Notes: generated from the sequence alone by a model not told the origin. A stretch of 45,557 nt of DNA from Ruminococcus sp. (GCF_019417665.1 NZ_DXUU01000019.1:1-45557); one strand, 5' to 3'. Positions 26,303 through 36,186 are shown, counted from the first letter of the stretch. Made by a program: numbers and translations.

Positions 26303-27171
26303 AAGTGGTGTTATTCCATCATTTGCAGAGGGGCAATGCTGCCCAGGTGGCACGGCATGTGTGCCAGGCACTGCATCGCAACCGCATGGAGGTTTGGGCA
26401 GACCCGAAGTGTCTGGAATTGTTCGAGGATATGCCCTTTGTGTGCTATGCGCCTTTTTTGGAGGCAGTGCGGGATGCTGATGTGGCGATTGCCATTGGCG
26501 GCGACGGGACGATTCTGCACTGCGCACGGCATGTGGTGGGAACTACGGCAAAGCTGTTGGGCATTAACACCGGACGATTGGGATTTCTGGCGTCTATGGA
26601 ACCGGATCAGATCGGAGAAGTGGCACGGCTGCAAACGGGGGATTATCGGGTGTCCAGACGGATGCTTCTCCAGGGAAAGGTGATGGACGCTTCCAGAAAG
26701 TGCATCCGAGAGATGACGGCACTCAATGATATTGTTATTTCCCGGAATTTTTCCCGGGTGGCGGAGTTTACGGTTTCCCGGAATAATGTGGTGCTGGGCG
26801 AATACCGTGCAGACGGTATTATTTTCAGTACGCCTACAGGCTCTACTGCATATGCTCTGTCTGCAGGAGGTCCTATCATAGAACCGGAATTTTCCTGTAT
26901 TGAAATGAATGTCATCTGTCCTCACGCCCTTTCTGCACGTCCCATTTTATTTTCTCCCCACAACGATTTGCAGGTAAACTGTCGGCTGCGGGGAGAACAA
27001 GATGTTTATCTCTGTGTGGACGGAGAGAAGCCGACAGCGTTTTTGTCATCCCATACGCTGGAAATATCCGGTTCAGCCCAGACGCTGGATATCCTGGATC
27101 TGAGTGGAAATACGTTTTTTGATTCTCTGAGCCGGAAAATGATGCAGTCTCTGAAAGATGGAAAGTCGTGA
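26299..27171 (+). CDS. nadK: NAD kinase
   Basis: 290 residues. Phosphorylates NAD to NADP. Motifs: AIGGDGTILH with GGDGT from residue 67, LGINTGRLGFLAS, and FSTPTGSTAYALSAGGP. ATGA overlap with tlyA and overlap with the argR ribosome site. Cytoplasmic; typical length. Confidence 0.95.
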   Translation: MKVVLFHHLQRGNAAQVARHVCQALHRNRMEVWADPKCLELFEDMPFVCYAPFLEAVRDADVAIAIGGDGTILHCARHVVGTTAKLLGINTGRLGFLASMEPDQIGEVARLQTGDYRVSRRMLLQGKVMDASRKCIREMTALNDIVISRNFSRVAEFTVSRNNVVLGEYRADGIIFSTPTGSTAYALSAGGPIIEPEFSCIEMNVICPHALSARPILFSPHNDLQVNCRLRGEQDVYLCVDGEKPTAFLSSHTLEISGSAQTLDILDLSGNTFFDSLSRKMMQSLKDGKS

Positions 27172-27179
27172 GGTGTGCC

Positions 27180-27626
27180 ATGAAAAAGGAACGGCAGGAT
27201 GCCATTTTAGAATTGATTGCCAAAGAGGAGATCCCTACCCAGGAAGTATTGCGGGATCGCATGGCGGTACTGGGATTTGATGTGACTCAGGCAACGCTGT
27301 CGAGAGATATCCGGGAGCTAAAGCTGACCAAGGAACGGCGGAGCGGCAGACGTGCTTGTTATACAGCACCAGTATGGCAGGGGATCACCGGGAACATCTG
27401 GCAGGGGGCTGCATTGCGGACAGACTATGCTGGAAACACGGCGGTGATTCACTGCCGTACTGGAACGGCGCAGGCTGTTGCAGCAGTACTGGATGCCATG
27501 CATCGGGAAGATGTGGTGGGTACCATTGCCGGAGACGACACCATATTTGTTCTGCTGCGCACGGAAACATTGGCACGGGAATTTGCGCTTTCTTTTGCAA
27601 AACTTATGGAAACGGGAGGATTTTAA
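27180..27626 (+). CDS. argR: Arginine repressor
   Basis: 148 residues. An N-terminal winged helix (VTQATLSRDIRELKLTK is the recognition region) and a C-terminal oligomerisation/arginine-binding domain with GTIAGDDTIFVLLR. It senses arginine and controls arg genes; neighbouring recN is a conserved linkage rather than a target. GAGGTG at 27170-27175 supports ATG 27180; the upstream GTG at 27168 has no ribosome site. Confidence 0.93.
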   Translation: MKKERQDAILELIAKEEIPTQEVLRDRMAVLGFDVTQATLSRDIRELKLTKERRSGRRACYTAPVWQGITGNIWQGAALRTDYAGNTAVIHCRTGTAQAVAAVLDAMHREDVVGTIAGDDTIFVLLRTETLAREFALSFAKLMETGGF

Positions 27627-29330
27627 ATGCTAGCTGAGCTGGAAATTGAAAATTTGGCAGTCATTGCTCATGCAAGGATTCCGTTTTCGCCGCATTTGAA
27701 TGTGTTTACCGGTGAAACCGGTGCCGGAAAGTCCATTCTCATTCATGGTATTCACGCCGTTCTGGGGCAGCGGGTCACAAGGGATATTGTGCGGACTGGC
27801 TGTAAAAAAGCTGTGGTCACTGCACTGTTTACCCATCTGGATGCGGCAGTCTGCGCACGGCTGGATGCGCTGTCTATTTCCCATGAGGATGACGAACTAC
27901 TGTTGACACGAGAGATCGCCGCAGATGGCGGCAGTGCGGCACGGGTCAATGGGCATACCACCACAGTATCTGTGCTGCGTGAGATCGGGGATGCACTCAT
28001 TACCATTCATGGTCAGCATGACAATCAGGTGCTCTTGTCTCCGGAATGTCATTTGCAGATTTTGGATGCTTTCGGCGGTGATGATGCACTGCTGCAGCAA
28101 TATCAGGAAACGTTTCGGAATTTGCAGCAGACAGCAAAGCGGCTGAATCAGCTTGTGAAGCAGGAACAGGAAAGAGCTCACCGCCGGCAGCAGCTGAAAG
28201 AACTGGTAGCAGAGGTGGATGAACTAGGGTTGGAGATCGGCGAAGAGGATGCGCTGGAGGAGGAACTGAACATTTTGCAGAATGCTGAGAGTATTGCATC
28301 GGCACTTCAAAATGCGGCAGATGCCCTGGATGGCGCCGATGCGGATGTGTCGGCAGTGATGTTGACAGACGCCGCCGCTGATGAACTTTCAGCATTTTCA
28401 GAACTGCGCACAGATTTTGCCGCTCTGGGCGAACGCTTGACTACTGCCGGCATTGAGCTGGGAGATATTGCCGCAGAATGCCGCAGTTTACAGGAACAGA
28501 TGGATCTGGATCCGCAGAGGTATGCTCAAGTGCAAAAGCGGATGCAGGAGCTCCGCCGTATCTGCCGGGAATATCAGTGCACCGGGGATGAACTGGTGGA
28601 GCAGCGGGAGCTTGCAGAGCAGGAATTGGAACAGATGCAGAGCGATACTGTGGAAATCGCCGCACTGCGTCGGGAAAAGGCTCAGCTTTTGGAGACGGTT
28701 TCTGCCCAGGCAAAGGCACTGTCGGAATACCGTACGAAAACACTGGAGCGCTTTGTGACAGAGGTAACTGCACAGCTGGAATTTCTCAATATGCCCAATG
28801 TGGTTCTGGTGGGAAAGCATACTACCGGAAAGCTTACCATTCATGGCATGGACAGTCTGGAATTTCTCATTTCCGCAAACCGTGGAGAAGAACCTCGTCC
28901 CTTGGCACGCATTGCATCAGGCGGTGAATTGTCCCGTATTATGCTGGCACTGAAATGCGTCATTGCCGACCGGGATAGTATTCCCACTCTGATCTTTGAT
29001 GAGGTGGATACTGGCGTCAGCGGTAAGGCTGCCCAGAAAATCGGCATGAAATTACAGGAAGTGGGGCGAATCCGACAGGTGCTCTGCGTGACGCATCTGT
29101 CGCAGATCGCCGTTATGGCAGACCATCACCTCATGATCGAAAAGCAAACGGAATGCGGCAGGACAGAGACCCATGTCATGCCCCTGGATGCTGATGGACG
29201 TATCCATGAAATTGCCCGGATCATGGGCGGTGACAACCCCAGCGAATTGCTGCTGCAATCGGCGCAGGAGGAACTGGAACGCTGGCAGACAGACGGACTG
29301 CCGGAAAGTGCAGGTGAACAGGGAATATGA
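27627..29330 (+). CDS. recN: DNA repair protein RecN
   Basis: 567 residues. An SMC-like ATPase for double-strand break repair. N-terminal Walker A GETGAGKS at about 29-36, a central coiled coil (about 155-385), then the ABC signature SGGELSR and Walker B LIFDEVDTGVSG. It begins 1 nt after the argR stop and overlaps recQ by 4 nt. Confidence 0.96.
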   Translation: MLAELEIENLAVIAHARIPFSPHLNVFTGETGAGKSILIHGIHAVLGQRVTRDIVRTGCKKAVVTALFTHLDAAVCARLDALSISHEDDELLLTREIAADGGSAARVNGHTTTVSVLREIGDALITIHGQHDNQVLLSPECHLQILDAFGGDDALLQQYQETFRNLQQTAKRLNQLVKQEQERAHRRQQLKELVAEVDELGLEIGEEDALEEELNILQNAESIASALQNAADALDGADADVSAVMLTDAAADELSAFSELRTDFAALGERLTTAGIELGDIAAECRSLQEQMDLDPQRYAQVQKRMQELRRICREYQCTGDELVEQRELAEQELEQMQSDTVEIAALRREKAQLLETVSAQAKALSEYRTKTLERFVTEVTAQLEFLNMPNVVLVGKHTTGKLTIHGMDSLEFLISANRGEEPRPLARIASGGELSRIMLALKCVIADRDSIPTLIFDEVDTGVSGKAAQKIGMKLQEVGRIRQVLCVTHLSQIAVMADHHLMIEKQTECGRTETHVMPLDADGRIHEIARIMGGDNPSELLLQSAQEELERWQTDGLPESAGEQGI

Positions 29331-31180
29331 TAGAACCAGAGGCACTGTTACAGCAATATTTCGGACATGCGTCTTTTCGCACAGGACAGAAAAAGGCAAT
29401 TGATGCGATTTTGCAGGGCAGAGATGTGTTGGCTGTCATGCCCACTGGTGCCGGAAAATCAGTCTGTTATCAGATCTCTGCACTGCTTCTTCCAGGAATC
29501 ACCATTGTCATATCCCCGCTGATTTCCTTGATGAAAGATCAAGTGGAGGCACTGCACCAGGTGGGCGTTCCGGCGGCGTATGTGAACAGCAGCATTTCTT
29601 CTGAGGAATTCCACATGACCATGCAGCTGGCACAACAGGGAAAATACAAGATCCTCTATGTTGCCCCGGAACGTCTTATGACAGATCGTTTTCTTTGGCT
29701 GGCGGAGCGGGTGCAGATCAGTATGGTCGCAGTAGACGAAGCGCACTGCGTTTCTCAGTGGGGACAGGATTTCCGTCAGAGTTATCTGGATATTCCCATG
29801 TTTGTCCAGCAGCTGCCACGGCGTCCTATCTGCACGGCATTTACGGCAACGGCAACACAGCAGGTAGAACGGGACATCGCTGAGATCCTACAGCTGCAAA
29901 ATCCGGAGATGATCAAGACCGGTTTTGACCGTAAAAATCTGTTTTTCGGTGTGCGGCGGCCAAGTAACAAAACAGCAGAATTGTTAGAACTTCTGAGGGA
30001 AAATGTCGGAAAAAGCGGCGTTGTCTATTGCTCCACCCGGAAGGCGGTGGAGGAGGTCTGTGATGCCATCTGTGACGCAGGCTATGCGGCAACACGCTAT
30101 CATGCCGGACTTTCTGACGGAGAACGCGGGCAGAATCAGGAGGATTTCCTCTATGACAGGAAGCCCATTATGGTGGCGACCAATGCCTTTGGTATGGGCA
30201 TCGACAAGTCCAACGTTTCCTTCGTCATCCATTACAACATGCCCAAGGATCTGGAAAGCTATTACCAGGAGGCAGGGCGTGCCGGACGGGATGGAGAGCC
30301 GGCGCAGTGCATTCTGCTGTACAGCGGAAGAGATGTGCGCACTAATACATTTTTGATCGAACGCAGCCGGGAAACTATGGATGTGGAGGACGAAGCGCTC
30401 CGTGAATTCCTCATTGAAAAGAGCAAGGAGCGGCTGAAGCAAATGACATTCTATGCCACCTCTACCAGCTGTCTGCGCCATCGGATGCTCTGGTATTTCG
30501 GGGAAAATTCACCGGAAAGCTGTGGGAATTGTTCCTGCTGCCAGACAAATTACAAAGAAGAGGATGCTACGCTGGAGGCAAAGAAGATCCTTTCCTGTGT
30601 GTATCGTGCTCAGAAAAGCGGCTATCACCTCAGCCGTACGATGGCGGCAGATGTGCTCATCGGCAGCAAAAAGGAAGTTGTCCTGCGGATGCGGCTGGAT
30701 CAGCTGTCTACTTATGGCATTATTGATAAGATGTCCCATCGGGAAGTGGTACAGCTGATAGACGAATTGATCCAGCGAGAAGATCTGGCGCTAAGGCAGT
30801 TCAAGGAGTATCAGGAACTGGCACTGACTGCTGGATCGGTGGAGATCATCCGGGATCAGAAACAGGTGACAAGGCGTGTGCCCATTGTTCGGGAAAAACT
30901 GGCAGCGCCTACGGGAACGACAGATCCTACCATGACAGCAGAGGACAATGCACTCTTTCAGAAGCTGCGTGAAATGCGGACGAAACTCGCTAAAAACGAG
31001 GGTGTACCGCCGTATTTTATTTTTGCGGATGCCACACTTCGGGATATGTGTCGGAAAAAACCGCATACTATGGGGGAAATGCGGCAGGTGTCCGGCGTAG
31101 GCGTGATCAAGGCGCAGAAATATGGAAAGCAATTCCTGGGTGTGATTACAGGGCATTTGGAAACTTTAGAGTCTGTTTAG
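29327..31180 (+). CDS. recQ: ATP-dependent DNA helicase RecQ
   Basis: 617 residues with the full RecQ plan. Walker A MPTGAGKSVCY, DEAHCVSQWGQDFRQSY, and motif VI QEAGRAGRDG. A zinc-binding domain CLRHRMLWYFG..CGNCSCC is followed by the RQC winged helix and a C-terminal HRDC domain (about 540-615). Unwinds DNA 3'-5' in recombination and fork repair. Coupled to recN by an ATGA overlap. Confidence 0.95.
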   Translation: MIEPEALLQQYFGHASFRTGQKKAIDAILQGRDVLAVMPTGAGKSVCYQISALLLPGITIVISPLISLMKDQVEALHQVGVPAAYVNSSISSEEFHMTMQLAQQGKYKILYVAPERLMTDRFLWLAERVQISMVAVDEAHCVSQWGQDFRQSYLDIPMFVQQLPRRPICTAFTATATQQVERDIAEILQLQNPEMIKTGFDRKNLFFGVRRPSNKTAELLELLRENVGKSGVVYCSTRKAVEEVCDAICDAGYAATRYHAGLSDGERGQNQEDFLYDRKPIMVATNAFGMGIDKSNVSFVIHYNMPKDLESYYQEAGRAGRDGEPAQCILLYSGRDVRTNTFLIERSRETMDVEDEALREFLIEKSKERLKQMTFYATSTSCLRHRMLWYFGENSPESCGNCSCCQTNYKEEDATLEAKKILSCVYRAQKSGYHLSRTMAADVLIGSKKEVVLRMRLDQLSTYGIIDKMSHREVVQLIDELIQREDLALRQFKEYQELALTAGSVEIIRDQKQVTRRVPIVREKLAAPTGTTDPTMTAEDNALFQKLREMRTKLAKNEGVPPYFIFADATLRDMCRKKPHTMGEMRQVSGVGVIKAQKYGKQFLGVITGHLETLESV

Positions 31181-31243
31181 GCATGTTTCTTCGAGGCTTG
31201 GCATAAGTTGAATTGTGCGGAAAGCCACGAAGGGGGAATTGCC

Positions 31244-32770
31244 ATGCGCAAGCGCAGTGTTGTCCGGGATACCATTCAAATGACAGTGATCCAATTTTTT
31301 CTGGAATGTCTGTCGCTGCTGTTCAACGCCTGGATAACACGGCGTGTCGGTGCAGCAACGGTGGGGACGCTTGCCCTTGCCGGTTCTTTTTTCAATCTGG
31401 CAGCTATGGTTGCTGGTGGAAATGCCGTGCTTTGTGCTAGTCGCTTTGTGTCTGAAGAACTGGGATACAAGGAAGGCTGTCCCGGAAAGATCTTGCGCTA
31501 TGCCATTTCTTTTTGCCTGATGTTATCGCTGCCGGTGGTCATGGCAATTTTCTGGTTTGCTCAGCCCTTGAGCCGTCAGTTTTTGCAAAGCGAAGCCATG
31601 GCAGATTCCGTGCGGATGATGGCATTATTGTTGCCGCTTGGCGGAATCAGTGCCTGTCTGAAAGGTTATTTCAATGCAGTGTGCCGAGTGATTGTGACAG
31701 CATTTTGCGATGTTATCGAGTTTCTTCTGCGTGCTGGGATTTTGGTAATGCTGCTATTCTGGAGCGGTGCTGCAAAGCCGGAACAGGTTTGCACGTATTT
31801 GGTATACAGTATGGCTGTCGGGACAATTTTTACGGCAGTGACATTGTCTGCTTTGTATATCCGCCGTCGGGAGCACAGCACCGGACAATGCAGTGTCAGC
31901 TTTTGGCGATATATACGGCTTGCCGTGCCGGTCGCCTTCGGGGGATGCCTGACCTCTGCGCTCAGTACAGCGAATGACGCACTGATTCCCATGACCCTGC
32001 GGCAGTTTGGGGACAGCACCAGCCGTGCATTACAGCAGTTCGGCACTTTTGAGGGCATTGTGATTCCCGTTTTGTTTTTTCCGTCGACCATTTTGTGTGC
32101 CTTGTCGGGTATTCTGATTCCGGAAGTGGCACGAGCCAATGCTGCCGGGAATCGGGAACGGGTGTGCCAACTGACAGAACGTGTCATTGAAATGACGCTG
32201 ATCTTTGCCATTTTAATTGCGGCGGTGCTTCTGAAATTCGGCGGTGTCATTGGCTATTGGATGGATGGCGGCACGTTGTCCGGGCGCATGATCCGGATTT
32301 TGGCACCAGTTGTACCGTTTATCTATCTGGAAATCGTACTGGAAGCGCTCATCAAGGGCATGGGCAAGCAGAACTTTTCCTCTCTGAACTATCTGGCGGA
32401 ATATGTCATCCGCATCTGCGTGGTGCTCATTTGTATTCCGTTGTTCGGTTTTTATGGTATTGTGGCATCTTATTATACCAGCAACGTGTTCGGAAACTGC
32501 AATCGGGTGCGCATGGCAGTAAAAACGGCAAACCTGCGGTTTCGCTTTGGAAAGCTTGTGGGGAAACCGCTGTTTGCCGCTGGATTTTCTTTTGCAATGG
32601 CATCTTTACCGGGTGTATTTTGTCCGGCATTATGGGACAGTATGCCAGGTATGGTGCTGTTTCTGGGTATTGCACTGGTGCTGTATGGGTTGGTGTTCTG
32701 GCTGCTGCGGGAAAAAGAGAAGCAGCCGGTTATCCGAACATCGGTTTTGTCGCTTCAAAGACAGCCATGA
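31244..32770 (+). CDS. SpoVB/MATE-type flippase (MOP superfamily)
   Basis: 508 residues with about 12-14 hydrophobic helices. N-terminus RDTIQMTVIQFFLECLSLLFNAW, internal ALSTANDALIPMTL and LCALSGILIPEVARA resemble SpoVB and polysaccharide flippases of the MOP exporter superfamily. In sporulating Firmicutes these move lipid-linked cortex or wall precursors. GGGGGAA precedes ATG 31244. Its last 41 nt overlap the convergent zinc ribbon gene. MATE drug efflux is the alternative. Confidence 0.8.
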   Translation: MRKRSVVRDTIQMTVIQFFLECLSLLFNAWITRRVGAATVGTLALAGSFFNLAAMVAGGNAVLCASRFVSEELGYKEGCPGKILRYAISFCLMLSLPVVMAIFWFAQPLSRQFLQSEAMADSVRMMALLLPLGGISACLKGYFNAVCRVIVTAFCDVIEFLLRAGILVMLLFWSGAAKPEQVCTYLVYSMAVGTIFTAVTLSALYIRRREHSTGQCSVSFWRYIRLAVPVAFGGCLTSALSTANDALIPMTLRQFGDSTSRALQQFGTFEGIVIPVLFFPSTILCALSGILIPEVARANAAGNRERVCQLTERVIEMTLIFAILIAAVLLKFGGVIGYWMDGGTLSGRMIRILAPVVPFIYLEIVLEALIKGMGKQNFSSLNYLAEYVIRICVVLICIPLFGFYGIVASYYTSNVFGNCNRVRMAVKTANLRFRFGKLVGKPLFAAGFSFAMASLPGVFCPALWDSMPGMVLFLGIALVLYGLVFWLLREKEKQPVIRTSVLSLQRQP

Positions 32771-32957
32771 TTTTGTTGCAGTCGGTGCAGTACCAGCCCA
32801 CGGGAGTGGAATAGATCTGCTCTGCCTTTTTGGGGTTCTGAGAGTGGTCATGGGGTATAAATTTCAGTGTGGCTGGTTTGTGGAACAGCACGCTGGCGAA
32901 TTCGTACAGTTCGATTTCACCGCTCTGCATTTCTTTTTGACAATAGGGACATTTCAT
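32730..32957 (-). CDS. Small zinc-ribbon protein (DUF6487-like)
   Basis: 75 residues. Two cysteine pairs, CPYC at 3-6 and CTDC near residue 57, would bind one zinc. The N-terminus MKCPYCQKEMQSGEIE matches small zinc-ribbon proteins of unknown role common in clostridia. GGAG lies upstream of ATG 32957. Its 3' end overlaps the flippase gene tail to tail by 41 nt. The 115 nt beyond its start (32958-33072) show no gene. Confidence 0.8.
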   Translation of the reverse strand: MKCPYCQKEMQSGEIELYEFASVLFHKPATLKFIPHDHSQNPKKAEQIYSTPVGWYCTDCNKIMAVFEATKPMFG

Positions 32958-33072
32958 GGGGGTGGCTCCTTTCTTTTGTTAATTGAGCTTGAGAAAATAC
33001 AAATTATTATTTATCTAAGCACAGCTGGTGCAGTTCAAAGACACTTGCAATGTTCCAATAATTCCATTAAGT

Positions 33073-33492
33073 TTATATCTTTTTCCAGAAAATGCAGTCA
33101 AAAATCATTTCATAAGCAGAACAATACTTTTCTTGGCGGTAAAAGGGAAATTGTGCAATGATATTGTGAAAAAACTCATTTAAACCGCCGTAGTCGTATA
33201 AACAGTCCAAGTCGCTTAAAAGATCGGGATAAATATTTAGGAGTCGATGCGTTTCTTGCTCGATTCTACAGCGAATCTCATTTTCAGAATGAATAGTATC
33301 ATAGTCTTGATAAACCTCATCCAGAAACAAATCCAGTTCCATGGTTAATTCGTTTTCAATATCTTGCGGGAGTTGTTCATCATCGTATGCAGCCCAGTTG
33401 TATGCCCACCATACATGGTTAGATGTTGTGTATGCAGCATTTGAAGGTACAGTGCTTTTCATATATAAAAGATTATCTTTTTTTGTGTTCAT
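33073..33492 (-). CDS. Hypothetical protein, acidic and aromatic-rich
   Basis: About 139 residues, not recognised. Acidic, with many Tyr/Trp (HVWWAYNWAAYDDEQL; YDYGGLNEFFHNII) and no membrane segment or signal peptide. ATG 33492 or TTG 33498 could start it; the TTG would overlap the stop of the gene upstream, suggesting coupling to it. Base composition is richer in A+T than the housekeeping genes, so it may be accessory. Function unknown. Confidence 0.6.
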   Translation of the reverse strand: MNTKKDNLLYMKSTVPSNAAYTTSNHVWWAYNWAAYDDEQLPQDIENELTMELDLFLDEVYQDYDTIHSENEIRCRIEQETHRLLNIYPDLLSDLDCLYDYGGLNEFFHNIIAQFPFYRQEKYCSAYEMIFDCIFWKKI

Positions 33493-33494
33493 TT

Positions 33495-34163
33495 TCAACG
33501 CACCGCTGTCATATAGGTATTATATCGTTCGCTTGCTTTATCCTGCAATTGAATATATAGTTGACGAATATCTATATTTTCAGAAAGCAGCAGATAACTG
33601 TCAGATTGAATGATGCGAATGATCTCACTGATTTGTGTGTAGTACAGAGGATTTTCCGGATATCGGCTGATTATTTCAAGATAGGTGTGCATTACATCAA
33701 AATATGCGCCTTCAGCTTCCCGGGCAAGGCACTTTTTTCGTACTTCGTCCGGATATTTGGAAATATAGTTCCCGAAAAGAGAAGCATGTTCATCCGGGGT
33801 ACCATAGGTGTAGAACATACCCGAAGGATTCCGGCGGTGTTCTACACGATGCCAATGTTTCAATTCCGCATAAGTGAGGCTGACATTTGACAATACACAA
33901 TGCAGTGAAGAAACAGAAGTAAATTGTCCTTTTGCAATCTCTCCAAAAATTGCAGCATTTTTTTCTGTTTCGTTTGTTTTCGTCAAAGATGCCCAATAGA
34001 TATAATTATTATCAACTACACCAACAATCAAGACGTCATTTTTCGGACTGAAAAACAATTCGAGATAAGTATGCTTTCTGTTGAGTGGATATCCTGGATT
34101 TTTTCTGTTTTGAACATTCACAAGATTGAGCGTTTGGATGTCGTGATGGGAGAATAGCATCAT
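33495..34163 (-). CDS. Hypothetical protein coupled to ybaK
   Basis: 222 residues, not recognised. Begins MMLFSHHDIQTLNLVN and contains KHTYLELFFSPKNDVLIVGVVDNN, then a helical C-terminal half. ATG 34163 overlaps the ybaK-type stop and AAAAGGAAC provides the ribosome site, so a long extension upstream through the deacylase gene in another frame is not real. Soluble. Followed by the other unknown gene with overlapping ends, so the two may act together. PBECR- or toxin-like identity cannot be supported. Confidence 0.65.
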   Translation of the reverse strand: MMLFSHHDIQTLNLVNVQNRKNPGYPLNRKHTYLELFFSPKNDVLIVGVVDNNYIYWASLTKTNETEKNAAIFGEIAKGQFTSVSSLHCVLSNVSLTYAELKHWHRVEHRRNPSGMFYTYGTPDEHASLFGNYISKYPDEVRKKCLAREAEGAYFDVMHTYLEIISRYPENPLYYTQISEIIRIIQSDSYLLLSENIDIRQLYIQLQDKASERYNTYMTAVR

Positions 34164-34660
34164 AAAAGTTCCTTTTCTACAATAATATCCGCCAGCCGAA
34201 AAGGTACAACTTTCCCCAATCCCTCCAAGGAAAGCTCCAGCTGGTGTCCGATTTTTCCGGCGCTGCACAGAATCGTGGGGAAATCTGCCGCTGTTCGATG
34301 GATGGTTGTGCGGAACAGCTTTTTCATGCCTACGGGAGAACAGCCGCCATGAATATATCCCGTCAAGGGAAGTAATTCCTTTGATTTGCACATAGAAACC
34401 GCCTTTTCTCCTACTGCGGCGGCAGCTTTTTTCAAATCCAACTCCTCTGCAACGGGGACGAGGAATACATAATGCTCTCCGGATTTTCCCACTGTGACCA
34501 GAGTCTTGAATACCTGCGATGGGTCTTGACCCAGAGCGGCGGCAAGCTCTACACCTGTGTGCTGTCCTGTAGCTTGTTCCCAACATCGGTGGACATAGGG
34601 TACTTTTGCCCTGTCCAGAATGCGCATGGCATTTGTTTTTTCCACTTTTTCTTTTGCCAA
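34160..34660 (-). CDS. ybaK: Cys-tRNA(Pro)/Cys-tRNA(Cys) deacylase, YbaK/EbsC type
   Basis: 166 residues. Hydrolyses mischarged Cys-tRNA(Pro) as a free-standing editing domain. TNAMRILDRAKVPY, the catalytic-lysine region SQVFKTLVTVG and GGCSPVGMKK are diagnostic. It starts with TTG 34660, supported by AGGAGA 7 nt upstream and by the family's MAKxKxxKTNAMRILD start. Followed by the coupled unknown gene. Confidence 0.92.
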   Translation of the reverse strand: MAKEKVEKTNAMRILDRAKVPYVHRCWEQATGQHTGVELAAALGQDPSQVFKTLVTVGKSGEHYVFLVPVAEELDLKKAAAAVGEKAVSMCKSKELLPLTGYIHGGCSPVGMKKLFRTTIHRTAADFPTILCSAGKIGHQLELSLEGLGKVVPFRLADIIVEKELL

Positions 34661-34680
34661 TCTGATCTCTCCTATTCTAC

Positions 34681-34725
34681 CAAAACGGAGCGCTGAACAT
34701 GTGCAGACATGTCCATGCGCTCCGT
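34681..34725 (-). terminator. Terminator after xylA
   Basis: ACGGAGCGC ... GCGCTCCGT enclose a second stem, GGACATGT/ACATGTTC, giving a long hairpin. On the - strand it is followed by TTTT. Lies between the xylA stop and the ybaK start. Confidence 0.75.
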
Positions 34726-34749
34726 TATACTTTTATTTATAAATCAATC

Positions 34750-36072
34750 TCAGAGGCTGAACATGATCTCATTCATGATGGATTCCAGCAGTTCCTGACG
34801 ACCACTGGTGAGAGAAGCGGTAACTTCGCCCTTTTCCAGTGCATATTTTTCCAGATCAGCCATGGTAGCCTTGCCAGCAATGATATCAGCACCGATGCCG
34901 GTCTTCCAGCTTGCATAACGATCCTCGGTGAACTTGTCGATTCTGCCATCGGTGATCATCTTGTCCGCAATGCGCAGGCCCAGTGCAAATGCATCCATGC
35001 CAGCAATATAGCTGTGGAAGATATCTTCCAGCTCGAAAGATCCACGTCTTGCCTTGGCGTCAAAGTTCAGACCGCCGTTGGTGAAGCCGCCTGCCTTCAG
35101 TACTTCATACATGCAAAGTGCAGCGTCATAGACATTGGTCGGGAACTGGTCGGTATCCCATCCTAGCAGCGGATCGCCCTGGTTTGCATCGATAGAACCG
35201 AACATGCCGTTGGTTCTTGCGACACGCAGCTCATGCTGGAAGGTATGCTGTGCCAGTGTTGCGTGGTTTGCTTCGATATTCAGCTTGAAGTCCTTCTCCA
35301 AACCGTACTTGTTCAGAAAACCGATAACAGTTGCAGAGTCAAAATCATACTGGTGCTTGGTGGGTTCCTTGGGCTTCGGCTCTACATAGAAGTCCCCGGT
35401 AAAGCCGATGCTTCTTGCATAGTCCACTGCCAGGTGCATCAGACGAGCCATGTTGTCCAGTTCCAGACCCATGTTGGTGTTCAGCAGGGTCTCATAGCCT
35501 TCACGGCCGCCCCAGAATACATAGCCCTGACCGCCCAGCTTTACAGTGGCATCAATGGCATTCTTGATCTGTGCAGCAGCAAATGCGAAAACATCAGCGC
35601 TGGGGGAGGTGCCTGCACCGTGCATGAATCTCGGGTGGTCGAAGCACTTTGCGGTACCCCACAGCAGCTTTTTACCAGTCTTGTCCTGCATTTCTTTGCA
35701 CAGGTCTACGATCTCAGCCAGTTTCTCGTTGGTCTCGCTCAGAGAACCATATTCCGGAGACAGATCTCTGTCGTGGAAGCAGTAGTAGTCAATGCCCAGT
35801 TTATCCATAATTTCAAATGCAGCATAAACCTTTGCCTTGGCACGCTCAGTGGGGTCGGAACAGCCCCAGCTCTTATCAGTAGTGCCACAGCCGAACATGT
35901 CTGTGCCGTCACCACCCATAGTGTGCCACCATGACAGCGCAAACTTCAGCTGTTCGCGCATGGTTTTTCCAGCAATGACTTCGTCTGGATTATAGAATTT
36001 GAATGCCAACGGGTTCTTGGAATCCTTTCCTTCATAGGCAATTGTCGGAATATTTTTGAAAAATTCGCTCAT
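34750..36072 (-). CDS. xylA: Xylose isomerase
   Basis: 440 residues, the long class II form. Converts D-xylose to D-xylulose using Mg/Co/Mn. Visible: NPLAFKFYNPDEVI, the catalytic-His region YYCFHDRDLSPE, VFWGGREGYETLLNT, the metal-ligand segment NIEANHATLAQHTFQHE and GMFGSIDANQGD. AGGAGGA precedes ATG 36072. It is alone, without xylB or a transporter, flanked by a terminator and a palindrome that may be an operator. Consistent with a plant-fibre-degrading gut bacterium. Confidence 0.96.
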   Translation of the reverse strand: MSEFFKNIPTIAYEGKDSKNPLAFKFYNPDEVIAGKTMREQLKFALSWWHTMGGDGTDMFGCGTTDKSWGCSDPTERAKAKVYAAFEIMDKLGIDYYCFHDRDLSPEYGSLSETNEKLAEIVDLCKEMQDKTGKKLLWGTAKCFDHPRFMHGAGTSPSADVFAFAAAQIKNAIDATVKLGGQGYVFWGGREGYETLLNTNMGLELDNMARLMHLAVDYARSIGFTGDFYVEPKPKEPTKHQYDFDSATVIGFLNKYGLEKDFKLNIEANHATLAQHTFQHELRVARTNGMFGSIDANQGDPLLGWDTDQFPTNVYDAALCMYEVLKAGGFTNGGLNFDAKARRGSFELEDIFHSYIAGMDAFALGLRIADKMITDGRIDKFTEDRYASWKTGIGADIIAGKATMADLEKYALEKGEVTASLTSGRQELLESIMNEIMFSL

Positions 36073-36134
36073 GATAAAATCCTCCTGAAAATAGAAGTAA
36101 AATAATATATTGAAAAGTGCACTGCTGCTTATAA

Positions 36135-36153
36135 TGTATTACTTTATAATACA
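36135..36153. promoter_or_regulatory. Palindrome upstream of xylA, possible operator
   Basis: TGTATTA, 5 nt, TAATACA: a perfect 7-bp inverted repeat 63 nt before the xylA start codon. A repressor site or part of the xylA promoter region is possible. No clear -35/-10 pair could be fixed. Confidence 0.4.
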
Positions 36154-36186
36154 CAGCGCACATTTCATTTGGAGAAAAACAAGCAT

